Origin: DASQDN01 sp035630195
Lineage (GTDB): Bacteria; Acidobacteriota; Terriglobia; Bryobacterales; Bryobacteraceae
Direction: 5' to 3'
DNA: 19,979 nt
NCBI GenBank assembly: GCA_035630195.1
Contig: DASQLD010000413.1
Coordinates: 1-19,979, forward strand
Below the pieces are notes generated by a model that saw only the letters and a program-made list of their open reading frames with translations, had not been told where the DNA came from and did no database searches. Positions 1 to 7,887 of this stretch are shown here, piece by piece (within the stretch, counting starts at the first letter, position 1; each line of letters opens with the position of its first letter). The position numbers and the translations under genes were made by a program.

Positions 1-1
1 T

Positions 2-43
2 CCGAAAGCAGGGAAGCCTATCGCGGATGTACTTAAGAAGTAG
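2..43 (+). CDS. possible 3' end of a plus-strand gene (partial)
   Basis: Reading from base 2 gives a 13-residue tail ending IADVLKK and a TAG stop at 41-43. It would meet the cytochrome gene tail to tail, with the two stops adjacent in TAGCTA. The piece is too short to recognise, and the other two plus-strand frames are also open here. This is only a plausible C-terminus. Confidence 0.3.
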   Translation, partial: PKAGKPIADVLKK

Positions 44-535
44 CTACCGTTTGTCGTGACAGACATCGCATTCGTTCGATGCTTTTCGTTTGTCATGACA
101 ATCCATGCAAGCTTTCATCGACGTTGCTTTTTCTTTGACGATCACTTCTCGTTCGGAGACCGGGCCGTGGCATTCGGTACATTCGATGCCTGCTTCTTTG
201 TTGTGAAGTTCGTGTGAGAACCAAACGTAGTCCGGTACGCGATAAACCTTCACCCACGGTACTGGCTGTTTCGATTTCGCGAACTCGGCAAGCTTCTGGA
301 TCGAAGCGCTGTCCTTCTTGACTGTCACATGACAGCCCATGCAAGTGGCCTCGCCCGGATAACCGGCGGCAAATCCGGGCTTTCGCATCGTGTGACAATC
401 GCCGCACTTGACGCCCAGCGAAACGTGCTGCTTGTGATTGAACGGAATGGGCTGAGGAGCGGGTGGTTTCTCGGGGATCGATTGGGCGCCGACCAGCGCT
501 ATTGCTCCCAGCAGGATTGTGTAAAGGTATCTCAC
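44..535 (-). CDS. secreted pentahaem cytochrome c (class III / c7-like)
   Basis: Small periplasmic electron-transfer protein. Residues 1-18 form a hydrophobic signal peptide ending near VGAQ. Five CxxCH haem-attachment motifs are visible: CGDCH at 44-48, CMGCH at 65-69, CTECH at 119-123, CMDCH at 143-147 and CDVCH at 156-160. The extra histidines in FNHKQH (31-37) and FSHELH (106-111) match the distal haem ligands of class III cytochromes, whose usual members carry three or four haems. The start is GTG, and its last two bases form the stop of the upstream dehydrogenase (GTGA overlap), so translation is probably coupled. I infer that it accepts electrons from that quinoprotein. Haem count and secretion are read directly; the partnership is inference from gene order. 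Confidence 0.9.
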   Translation of the reverse strand: MRYLYTILLGAIALVGAQSIPEKPPAPQPIPFNHKQHVSLGVKCGDCHTMRKPGFAAGYPGEATCMGCHVTVKKDSASIQKLAEFAKSKQPVPWVKVYRVPDYVWFSHELHNKEAGIECTECHGPVSEREVIVKEKATSMKACMDCHDKRKASNECDVCHDKR

Positions 536-2436
536 AGCGAAAAGGTTACGAACGCATCACCCGATTTACTGAACCCTTTGCCACCACCACAGGCGATGGT
601 GACGTACTGCTTGCCGTCCACTTCGTACGTGCACGGGTTGGTATAGCCGGCTGCAGGCAAAGTATACTCCCACACAATTTCACCGGTCTTCGAATCGAAG
701 GCTCGAAACTTCTCGTCATAAGTCGATGCGATGAAGACGAGACCTCCTGCTGTTGCGACCGAACCACCCGTTGAAAACGTTCCAGTCTTCGGAACGCCAC
801 TCTTCTTGAGTGCTTCGAATTCTCCATTCACCACGCGCCAGGCGAACGATCCACTCTCAAGATCAATTGCGGTCATATAGCCCCAAGGCGGTTTGATCGC
901 GGGATAGCCTTCGTGATCCTCAAGTCGGATTCGCTGCGCCAGTTCGTAAGGATGAGGGCGATCCGGAGCCGCCTTGGTTAGAACAATGCGATTGATGGAT
1001 TCGTCGGAGTTCACAAAGACTCGGTTTAGCTTAGGATCGAAGCTGCAACCGCCCCAAAGGACTCCACCTCGAAAGCCCGGATGAACAATTGTTCCTTCGA
1101 GGGTCGGTGGCGTATAGATCGGACCGTACTTCGATTTCTCCAGAATGGCGAGCACAGAAGCGCGCGCTTCCGGCGATCTGTCCGTAACATCATTCTCACT
1201 GAAGCCCAGGCGGTTGAGTGGAGGTGGCTTGACCGGAAACGGTTGTGTCGGCCAAAGCTCTTCCCCAGGAACGTCGGACGGAGGCACACGCCGTTCCTCG
1301 ATCGGGAACACGGGCTTACCCGTGGCGCGATCGAACAGAAAAACGAGACCCATCTTGCTCATCTGTATGACTGCGTCGAACGTGCGCTTACCCTGCCGGA
1401 TAGTGATCAACGCAGGGGGGCAGGGAAGGTCATAGTCCCACACATCGTGATGCGTCGTTTGAAAATGCCAGACGCGCTCGCCCGTCTCCGCCTTGAGAGC
1501 TAGTACGCAATCCCCAAAGAGATTCGCGCCTTTGCGATTGCCGCCGTAATAGTCGAACGATGGCGATCCCGTGGAGATGAACACGATCCCACGCTTCATG
1601 TCGACGCTCATCCCGCCCCAGTTGTTCGTTCCGCCGGCGCGCTTCCAGGAGTCGCCCGCCCATGTATCGTGGCCGAATTCGCCGGGCTTGGGGACAGTAT
1701 GGAAAATCCAACGCCGTTTTCCTGTGCGAGCATCGAACCCGCGGATATGTCCGGCCGCGGAAAGATCCGTGCCGTCACCCCCACCGCCGCCACAGATCAC
1801 GACGTCCTTATAGATACTGGGAGGATGGTTGAGCGATGTTGGCAGGTTGGGGCGATCGGGATCGTAATCCTTCCGAAGATCGAGAACACCTTCCTCCGCA
1901 AAGCCGGGCACAAGCTTTCCTGTCACAGCGTCAAGACAGAATAGTCTGTCACCGCGTGGAGCAAAGATCCGCCGGAGCTTAGCATCACCCGGATCCTGCC
2001 AGAAGGTGACACCTCTGCTGATTGCTCCGGCCCGGCGGCGAGTGGTCCCAGCCGATGTAGTCACGAAGTTCCACAACTGCTCGCCCGTTGCGGCGTTCAA
2101 AGCGCGAGTTTGTAGCTGCGCAGTCTGGATGTACATGACACCATCGATCACGATGGGCTCGCATTCGATGGTTGTTGCCGGCCGTTCCATCGAATCTTCC
2201 GTGTGGTGAGTCCAGGCCACCTTCAAGTTTTTGACATTCGAGCGATTGATCTGGTCGAGCGGTGAGTATCTGCTGGCGCCGGGATCGCCTCCATACTGAC
2301 GCCACTCCCGAGCGGGGTCGTTCGTCGTCTTGCGAGGGCCCGGAAGGTTCTGCGCGGATAGATTTGCCGTGATTCCAGTGGATAGAGTGGCCGTGTGTTT
2401 GAGGAATTCGCGGCGATTGTGCTTGCCAGTGCTCAT
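532..2436 (-). CDS. PQQ-dependent dehydrogenase (quinoprotein beta-propeller)
   Basis: 634 residues. Typical quinoprotein alcohol/glucose dehydrogenase propeller: the opening WRQYGGDPGASRYSPL block (about 45-60), repeated W-motif blades such as NAATGEQLWNF and DSKTGEIVWEY, and a Gly-rich C-terminal segment (IACGGGKG) ending AFVTFSL, as in membrane glucose dehydrogenase relatives. The N-terminus has twin arginines (NRREFLK, 7-13), which suggests Tat export, although the following stretch is only weakly hydrophobic. There are no N-terminal transmembrane helices and no CxxCH haem domain of its own, so electrons must leave through a partner. The pentahaem cytochrome encoded directly downstream with a 4-base overlap is the obvious candidate. 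The substrate cannot be named from sequence. It lies 43 bases downstream of the STAS-like gene on the same strand. Confidence 0.88.
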   Translation of the reverse strand: MSTGKHNRREFLKHTATLSTGITANLSAQNLPGPRKTTNDPAREWRQYGGDPGASRYSPLDQINRSNVKNLKVAWTHHTEDSMERPATTIECEPIVIDGVMYIQTAQLQTRALNAATGEQLWNFVTTSAGTTRRRAGAISRGVTFWQDPGDAKLRRIFAPRGDRLFCLDAVTGKLVPGFAEEGVLDLRKDYDPDRPNLPTSLNHPPSIYKDVVICGGGGGDGTDLSAAGHIRGFDARTGKRRWIFHTVPKPGEFGHDTWAGDSWKRAGGTNNWGGMSVDMKRGIVFISTGSPSFDYYGGNRKGANLFGDCVLALKAETGERVWHFQTTHHDVWDYDLPCPPALITIRQGKRTFDAVIQMSKMGLVFLFDRATGKPVFPIEERRVPPSDVPGEELWPTQPFPVKPPPLNRLGFSENDVTDRSPEARASVLAILEKSKYGPIYTPPTLEGTIVHPGFRGGVLWGGCSFDPKLNRVFVNSDESINRIVLTKAAPDRPHPYELAQRIRLEDHEGYPAIKPPWGYMTAIDLESGSFAWRVVNGEFEALKKSGVPKTGTFSTGGSVATAGGLVFIASTYDEKFRAFDSKTGEIVWEYTLPAAGYTNPCTYEVDGKQYVTIACGGGKGFSKSGDAFVTFSL

Positions 2437-2479
2437 CGGTGTTCCGAACTATCTTATCTTCGTCGCCGAGACACCGCGC

Positions 2480-3409
2480 CTAGGCCATCCCGACGCTGGC
2501 GGCCAATTCTCCGGAGGTTGCTTTGATCAGGTCCGCCCGGAAAGGTTGGGAGTCGCGATAGATATCGAACAGATGATCTGTTCCGGAGCGATACTTGGCG
2601 ACGGTTAAGACGAGCGGGAACAGCGGCGCCGGTGAGTACGCGGTTACGCGCGCGAACCGGTCCTGTCTGGCGCCCAACCATTCTGTCCAGGTCTGCGATA
2701 CAGGAGCGGAAACGTTCCTGGCGTCTCTCAGGTTCAGAAACCAATGACTTTTCCGCAGCGAAGATTGAATCAGGGAATCCATTGCATCGAATGCGGCATT
2801 CGTCAAGTCGCCTGAGTCGTCGCCAGCGAATGCCGTGTAAATCACACCGTTCGTGAGCGGACGGAAGCTCCAAGTGCAATCTGAGGTCTCTAAAACCACA
2901 CTGCGATCCACCGACTCGTTTCTCGAGACGGCGATCGCCGGCTCATCCAGCCTCCCGTAGAGATCTGGAACGGACACCAATCCAGGAGCCGAGCGCAGCA
3001 GAGCGGTCGTCCAAGCCGTGCGATCGGAATAGAGCTTCAGGAGGTTAGATGAGTTCGAGAAGTGACGAGCAATCCCAATCATCAAGTGAGTTTCTTCGGT
3101 GGCGGCTAAGACGTGCATCTGCGCAAGCTTCCCGCGATTCGCGCGAAGCCATGTAGTCCATTGCTCCGACACTGCCGCGGTCGCATTCTCGACGCGTGTC
3201 GCATCGAAAAACCAATGCACCGGTCTGTTGAACAAGTGAAACTCTCGCTCCACGATGTCGAGCGGAGATGTTCCGAATTCGCCTGTATCTCGACCGCAGC
3301 TCAATGTGAGAAGCGTTCCAGGACGCAGCCGCGTATAAAGAAAGGCGCCAAGTTTCCCGGAAAGGCGTTGATCTCCTCCGCGCAATGTCTCGCGTATCAC
3401 AGGATCCAT
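2480..3409 (-). CDS. unknown protein with two tandem STAS-like domains
   Basis: Start taken at the ATG at 3409 (309 residues). An ATG at 3481 would add 24 residues but would run into the divergent neighbour. The protein is an internal duplication. Around residues 65-92 it reads HWFFDA, then VSEQWTTWL; around 222-246 it reads HWFLNL, then VSQTWTEWL. Each is followed by a similar strand/helix block ending in LYSD or IYRD. Each copy is about 120 residues with the order strand-strand-helix-strand(HWF)-helix(W..WL)-strand, resembling the STAS/SpoIIAA-like fold. No catalytic motif, signal peptide or membrane segment is seen. I do not recognise a named family. It may be the first gene of a transcript with the PQQ dehydrogenase (43-base gap), but a functional link is not evident. 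Confidence 0.65.
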   Translation of the reverse strand: MDPVIRETLRGGDQRLSGKLGAFLYTRLRPGTLLTLSCGRDTGEFGTSPLDIVEREFHLFNRPVHWFFDATRVENATAAVSEQWTTWLRANRGKLAQMHVLAATEETHLMIGIARHFSNSSNLLKLYSDRTAWTTALLRSAPGLVSVPDLYGRLDEPAIAVSRNESVDRSVVLETSDCTWSFRPLTNGVIYTAFAGDDSGDLTNAAFDAMDSLIQSSLRKSHWFLNLRDARNVSAPVSQTWTEWLGARQDRFARVTAYSPAPLFPLVLTVAKYRSGTDHLFDIYRDSQPFRADLIKATSGELAASVGMA

Positions 3410-3510
3410 TGTCCCAAACACGATTGCCCCTGCTCGTTCCTGGTTTGCGCCTATATAACTAGATTTGCAATAGAATGACACCGACAGAATCGATAGGTTT
3501 CCGAATCCAA

Positions 3511-3960
3511 ATGGCGGCTAACATCGTTGTCTTTTTTGATATCGGCAATACACTTGCTGTTGCCGACTTTACATCACAAGGGAAGCTGGCAGGTTTTAGG
3601 ACATTCCCGTTCGTGATCGAAATTCTTCAACTTCTGCGCCATGCAGATCGGAGGCTGGGGATCATATCGAACACCGGCAAGGAGACCTCGGAGTCGGTTA
3701 AGAAACTGTTGAAACAGGCGGGACTGCTGGAACATTTCGAACCTGCGCTACTGCTTTTCAGCTCGACCGAAGGCATCGACAAGACGAAGCCAGAGTTTTT
3801 TGCGCTTGCCGCCAAGCGCGCCGGAGTACCACCGACTCGCTGCATTTATGTAGGAGAAGACGACAAAGAGCGGCAAACGGCCCGTGCTGCATCGTTCAAA
3901 GTCGCTTTCCATGCGCTTCACGTGTTCGATGTCATAGAGCAAATGCCCAACTCAATTTAA
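3511..3960 (+). CDS. HAD-superfamily hydrolase
   Basis: About 149 residues, cytosolic phosphatase-type fold. Motif I is VVFFDIGNTLA: the nucleophile Asp is present, but the second Asp of DxD is Gly, as in the DxGN form of YihX-like sugar phosphatases. Motif II is IISNTG, the motif III lysine lies in DKTKPEFF, and motif IV reads YVGEDDKE, with Glu where the family usually has Asp. The cap is minimal. I chose the ATG at 3511, which sits just before motif I as is normal in the family; the ATG at 3475 would add 12 residues. Neither has a clear Shine-Dalgarno, and a TATAAC at 3454-3459 could be a -10 for either. The gene ends 12 bases before the M4 peptidase gene, so the two are very probably co-transcribed. 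The substrate is unknown. Confidence 0.8.
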   Translation: MAANIVVFFDIGNTLAVADFTSQGKLAGFRTFPFVIEILQLLRHADRRLGIISNTGKETSESVKKLLKQAGLLEHFEPALLLFSSTEGIDKTKPEFFALAAKRAGVPPTRCIYVGEDDKERQTARAASFKVAFHALHVFDVIEQMPNSI

Positions 3961-3972
3961 GGAGCTCAATCA

Positions 3973-5721
3973 ATGGCGCCTAGTAAGAAGTCGACTGCTA
4001 AGAAGAAGAACGCTGCCAGTAGCAGGTCAAGTTCGCGACGACCAGCAAAATCAAATGGTCTGAAGACATTTTCCATGCACTCGTTGGACGAGACGGCTCG
4101 TCCGATGATGTCGAAGCTTCGGGAGGAGAGCGCGACTGCGCCGTCCTTCGGTATGTGGGGAACGGCATCGTTGACGCAAGTCGACCCGGAGACTGTTGCG
4201 CGTAACTATCTTGAACAAGCGCTCGCAAGCGCCTCAGTTCCTTCTTTTTCTGCCCCCACTGTAGCAACGGTCCCGAGCGAGTTTAAGAGCCTGGGAACGG
4301 AAACGATTCCTCTTACGGGAACCAGGACAGTCAAGTTCCGGCAGACTTTCAACAATATCCCAGTCTTCGGATCTTTGGTCACGGTAGAACTTGATCCGAA
4401 CAACGATCTTGTCAGTATGAACTCGTCCATGGGTGCGCCCGAAGAAGTTGATCCTGTCGCGAAAATATCGGCCGCGCAGGCATTGAAAGCTATTGAGAAG
4501 CATGGAGGGTTTCGCAAGAATCTCGAGGATGTCGTTCCGCGCCTTCATTATTACTTCGACAGTGCAGCCTCAAAGTGGCGGCTTGTGTTCGTTGCCGAGA
4601 GCGTGCGGGTCACTCCGGTCGGGACCACAAAAAAATTGAAAGTCCACACACCATCGCTCATGGACTATATTGTGGATGCGCATACCGGCGCCGTAGTCGC
4701 GGAGATGCCGGCGACGCATACGATGGCTGCTGTTGTTGAGACAGCGGTCGACAACGTCGGCAAACCGCGAACCATCAGAATCGAACAAAATGGTAACAAT
4801 AAGGTGCTGTTTGACAGGCAGCTCAACGTTCAGACGTTTGACTTCAACTTTCGCGATCCTGTGACTGAGGCGACCAGCCTCCCGGGCAAGGAGATCAAGA
4901 ATCCCCCAAAATGGTCACCGTCCGCAGTCAGCGCCCACGCCAATGCTGCTACGGTTGCCGAGTTTCTGCGTGATGTTCTGCGCAGGAACAATATCGATAA
5001 TCGCGGCGGGGCAATGAAGTCGACAATTAATTGCGTGGATAAGCGAGACAGTCCGGACGGCAAACAGTGGTTCAACGCGTTCTGGAACGGAGCGCAGATG
5101 GTTTACGGACAACGCGTTAACGGAACCGAAGTTACTTCGCTTGCCGCGAACATCGATGTTGTCGCCCACGAAATGTTCCATGGTGTCACGGATCACTCGG
5201 CAGATCTTGTTTACCAATTTCAGCCCGGCGCCTTGAATGAATCGTATTCCGACATCTTCGGTATCATCATCTCGAACTTGGACAAGCCGGATCCCAGAAA
5301 CTGGGATTGGGAATTAGGTGAAGGATTAGCCAAGGACGGCCGGCCATTCCGTGACCTCCGCGATCCTGCGCGATTCAACCAGCCGGACCATATGCAGAAA
5401 TTCAAGGTGCTACCGAACACGCCTAAAGGGGATTGGGGCGGCGTGCACATCAATAGCGGTATTCACAATCGGGTTTTACATCTCATTCTGACGTCGGTGG
5501 ACAGCACGAAGAAACTTCTGTTCACGCCGAATGAGGTTGCGGCTGTGTTCTATTTGGCGCTGACGCAGCAGCTATCAAGAACGTCACAGTTTAGCGACAG
5601 TCGCCGCGCAGTACTCATCAGCGCAAGAACCCTCTTCCGCACGCTACCTCCGATGCAGCAGCAGGCAAAGTTGAAAGCGATCGCTAAGGCATTCACTGAT
5701 GTTGGTATTGAGGACGCATAG
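3973..5721 (+). CDS. M4 family (thermolysin-like) zinc metallopeptidase
   Basis: 582 residues: a pro-region of FTP/PepSY type (about 65-250) and an M4 catalytic domain (about 300-580). The zinc site is complete: HEMFH at 399-403, third ligand Glu423 in NESYSD, and catalytic His492 in GGVHINSG. AFWNGAQMVYG (369-379) is the usual block before the active site. The start is secure: GGAG at 3961-3964 follows immediately after the upstream TAA stop, 8 bases before the ATG. Oddly, the N-terminus is a Lys/Ser/Arg-rich tail (AKKKNAASSRSSSRRPAKS) with no hydrophobic signal peptide, although thermolysin-like enzymes with such pro-regions are normally secreted. Either export uses another route or the enzyme is kept in the cell, as protealysin is thought to be. 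No emfourin-like inhibitor gene is adjacent; the operon partner is a HAD hydrolase. Confidence 0.93.
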   Translation: MAPSKKSTAKKKNAASSRSSSRRPAKSNGLKTFSMHSLDETARPMMSKLREESATAPSFGMWGTASLTQVDPETVARNYLEQALASASVPSFSAPTVATVPSEFKSLGTETIPLTGTRTVKFRQTFNNIPVFGSLVTVELDPNNDLVSMNSSMGAPEEVDPVAKISAAQALKAIEKHGGFRKNLEDVVPRLHYYFDSAASKWRLVFVAESVRVTPVGTTKKLKVHTPSLMDYIVDAHTGAVVAEMPATHTMAAVVETAVDNVGKPRTIRIEQNGNNKVLFDRQLNVQTFDFNFRDPVTEATSLPGKEIKNPPKWSPSAVSAHANAATVAEFLRDVLRRNNIDNRGGAMKSTINCVDKRDSPDGKQWFNAFWNGAQMVYGQRVNGTEVTSLAANIDVVAHEMFHGVTDHSADLVYQFQPGALNESYSDIFGIIISNLDKPDPRNWDWELGEGLAKDGRPFRDLRDPARFNQPDHMQKFKVLPNTPKGDWGGVHINSGIHNRVLHLILTSVDSTKKLLFTPNEVAAVFYLALTQQLSRTSQFSDSRRAVLISARTLFRTLPPMQQQAKLKAIAKAFTDVGIEDA

Positions 5722-5733
5722 GCGGCGAATCGG

Positions 5734-7782
5734 TTAAGGACGGATGGCGCGTTTTCCATCGCTCCACACGGGTTGTGTGAACGCGCCATTGCCAGCCACG
5801 TCCCAAACAGCAAAACGGGCCCATGTCCAGCCGGGCGCGTCGATCTTTGCGTCGAAGGATCTAGCGGACATCTCCGGAGTATCTTCGAGAGAAATGATCT
5901 TGTGGAATGTCCCCGATCCGTTGCCCCAAACGACTTCCATCATCCGCAATGGAAATGTCCAGGAGACCTTCGCGCTGAGCGTAATTCGATGCGGTGAATC
6001 CGGCGTGATTTTTACTTCTGGCAAGAGTATCTCGCCCGTCGTGATGAAGCTGTCGCCCGCCGCTACAGCTTTGAGGATATCCCCATAATTGTCGTAGGCA
6101 GGCAGCTTCGGGATGCGAACATAGTTCACATTCATATGGGCATACAGCTCGTGGGTGCTGTCGATTTGGAATACATCGGCTTCGCCCATGAATAGCTTCC
6201 GCGCTCCCCAATTATTTGCGTCGTCGATCGTCTTGAAGGCGCGCTCTCCCAGACGCGGCGAGGAAAGGTCAGCGGGCATCGCCTTCCATCCGGCGCCGAT
6301 AAAATGCTCGCTCTTAAAGTAATCGGTCTCCCGAATTTTGTCGGGGTACCCTTTCGAACTCTTCGTTCGCGGATGCGCCTGATACACGTAGCCGCCCTCG
6401 CTCTTGATGAGATTGAATAAGTCCTCCGCGCTACCCGTGTGCCAAACCGTTCCAAACCTGGGATCAGCCGCCTTGAGTTCCTTTCCGGGAGGCCGCTTCA
6501 TAAACCAGTACACCGGCTTGGGAAAGACCAGGCAATAGTGGCCGCCGAGCCAAACATTGGCTTCTTCCCCAGGAATGATCAGGAACTCGGAATCCGATTG
6601 CGAGCGCGATGCCTTATGCATCGCTTCGAGCTCTTTGAGTCGGATATCTTCCAGCGAGCCTGGGTGTCCATCGCCGTGGAAGTCCATGATCAATGCCGCG
6701 TCGACGCCCATCTGCTTCAGCACTGGCTTGAACGGCGGTGTCCAATCCATGCCGTTCTGCATCGCCTGCACCGTGAAATTGAAATGCCAATGGGAAGCCA
6801 GCGTTTTGAAGCCATCGAGCTTCGGAAATCGATCCCCGTGAGTGTATGGGAGAACCGAAGCGAGCGCGTCGCCGGCGTCGCGGTCGCTTAGCAAATAGAA
6901 GACACTCAGCCGCTGCTCGGTTCCAGGAGGAGCGTTCATCCAAGGGTAGAAGCGCCAGTTGTCGTCCGGATGCTGCTTGATTCCGATGGATGCGAATCCT
7001 CGCCACGCAGAATGCCATGCGAATCCCATGTTGGACGTGAAGTCACGAGGCATGAAGTACTGATGTGGAGGCGGGAAGGCCACGAGCGCGCCGCCATCCG
7101 TACGCAGCGAGAGCGCACGATGACGGACTTTCAGAGGTATCCGCTCAGGGCCGGTTGACCGTACAGTTTGAACTTGCCCGGCGGTGTCATAGTGAGACAC
7201 CTGAGCATTCATCACCTCGCCAACATCCGCGGCGGAACGCGTTCGAACGCCGGCGTTGTAGAAGAACGCAGTGTCCGGCTCCTGTGTTGTTACGAGCGCC
7301 TCCTGCTGAATCAACTGACTTCCCGGAAAAATCGTGAACGCAATCTTACCGGCAAAGGGTCCCATTGTCAGTCCGTCGAAGGTAAGTTGGAGACGATCCC
7401 CTATTGTTTTCGCACTTGCGCCGGTGAGTTTAAAAACTCCGAGAAAACGTCGCGTTCCTTCGGGGTGACTCGGCGGGAAGTCGAAGAACTCATCCCAGCC
7501 TCCGCGACGTTTGCCAACTTCACAATCGTAGATTGGGGAGGCCCCTTCCATTACGGCCTTGCCATTTTTCGGACCGATCTTTGCGATTAACGGCATCGCC
7601 GGATTCAAGGAGAAGTCGGCTTGCCACGAACGTCCACCTTTGTCATTCCACTCGACGGAAATCAGCTCACCCGTTTCCGACGCCTTCACTGGTCCTGGCC
7701 GTACAGCCGAGACATCGAAACTTACGGCCGCGGAAAACACCGGAGACAGTGAAAAGCAGAAAAAGAGAACCAGTGATCGCAT
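5734..7782 (-). CDS. secreted CehA/McbA-like (PHP-type) metallohydrolase
   Basis: 682 residues with an N-terminal signal peptide (about 1-18, ending VFSAA). Residues 20-300 form a beta-rich domain with no recognised motif. The C-terminal part carries PHP/CehA-like metal-ligand blocks: HWHFNF at 331-336, DFHGDGHPG at 367-375, the acidic IPGEEANV (403-410), YQAHPR (467-472) and GEADVFQIDS (533-542). This pattern of His, Glu and Asp fits a di- or tri-metal phosphoesterase or carboxylesterase-type hydrolase acting outside the cytoplasm. The substrate is unknown. The gene has its own promoter-like sequence (7813-7841) and is divergent from the small secreted protein at 7888. Its stop lies only 12 bases from the convergent M4 peptidase stop. 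Confidence 0.75.
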   Translation of the reverse strand: MRSLVLFFCFSLSPVFSAAVSFDVSAVRPGPVKASETGELISVEWNDKGGRSWQADFSLNPAMPLIAKIGPKNGKAVMEGASPIYDCEVGKRRGGWDEFFDFPPSHPEGTRRFLGVFKLTGASAKTIGDRLQLTFDGLTMGPFAGKIAFTIFPGSQLIQQEALVTTQEPDTAFFYNAGVRTRSAADVGEVMNAQVSHYDTAGQVQTVRSTGPERIPLKVRHRALSLRTDGGALVAFPPPHQYFMPRDFTSNMGFAWHSAWRGFASIGIKQHPDDNWRFYPWMNAPPGTEQRLSVFYLLSDRDAGDALASVLPYTHGDRFPKLDGFKTLASHWHFNFTVQAMQNGMDWTPPFKPVLKQMGVDAALIMDFHGDGHPGSLEDIRLKELEAMHKASRSQSDSEFLIIPGEEANVWLGGHYCLVFPKPVYWFMKRPPGKELKAADPRFGTVWHTGSAEDLFNLIKSEGGYVYQAHPRTKSSKGYPDKIRETDYFKSEHFIGAGWKAMPADLSSPRLGERAFKTIDDANNWGARKLFMGEADVFQIDSTHELYAHMNVNYVRIPKLPAYDNYGDILKAVAAGDSFITTGEILLPEVKITPDSPHRITLSAKVSWTFPLRMMEVVWGNGSGTFHKIISLEDTPEMSARSFDAKIDAPGWTWARFAVWDVAGNGAFTQPVWSDGKRAIRP

Positions 7783-7812
7783 AGGTCAGCTCGTCAAAGG
7801 AATGCCGCCTCA

Positions 7813-7841
7813 AGTATATGGAACCGGGGCGATGCGCTCAA
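7813..7841 (-). promoter_or_regulatory. sigma-70-type promoter for the CehA-like gene
   Basis: On the minus strand TTGAGC (7841-7836), a 17-base spacer and TATACT (7818-7813) match the housekeeping consensus well. Transcription would begin near 7806, giving a leader of about 24 bases before the ATG at 7782. The match is read from sequence; use in vivo is inferred. Confidence 0.6.
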
Positions 7842-7854
7842 GCCGAGCCAACGC

Positions 7855-7883
7855 TTGACAGATTTTACGCGTCATTCTGTAGT
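7855..7883 (+). promoter_or_regulatory. sigma-70-type promoter for the gene at 7888
   Basis: A perfect TTGACA (7855-7860), a 17-base spacer and TGTAGT (7878-7883, four of six consensus bases). It sits back to back with the minus-strand promoter at 7813-7841. The predicted transcription start (about 7890) falls on the ATG at 7888, so the message would be leaderless or the true promoter is slightly different. Confidence 0.5.
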
Positions 7884-7887
7884 GGTA

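Noticed and set aside
532..2436. Haem-containing quinohaemoprotein alcohol dehydrogenase
   Set aside because: No CxxCH motif and no C-terminal cytochrome domain; the haems are in the separate downstream protein.
6439..6891. Plus-strand frame of 150 codons inside the CehA-like gene, and similar long frames opposite acs, the regulator and the PQQ gene
   Set aside because: They are antisense to well-supported genes, lack recognisable protein features and follow from the codon bias of the real gene.
7855..7887. TTG start at 7855 for the small secreted protein
   Set aside because: It coincides with the perfect TTGACA -35 box and would place charged residues before a clear signal peptide.
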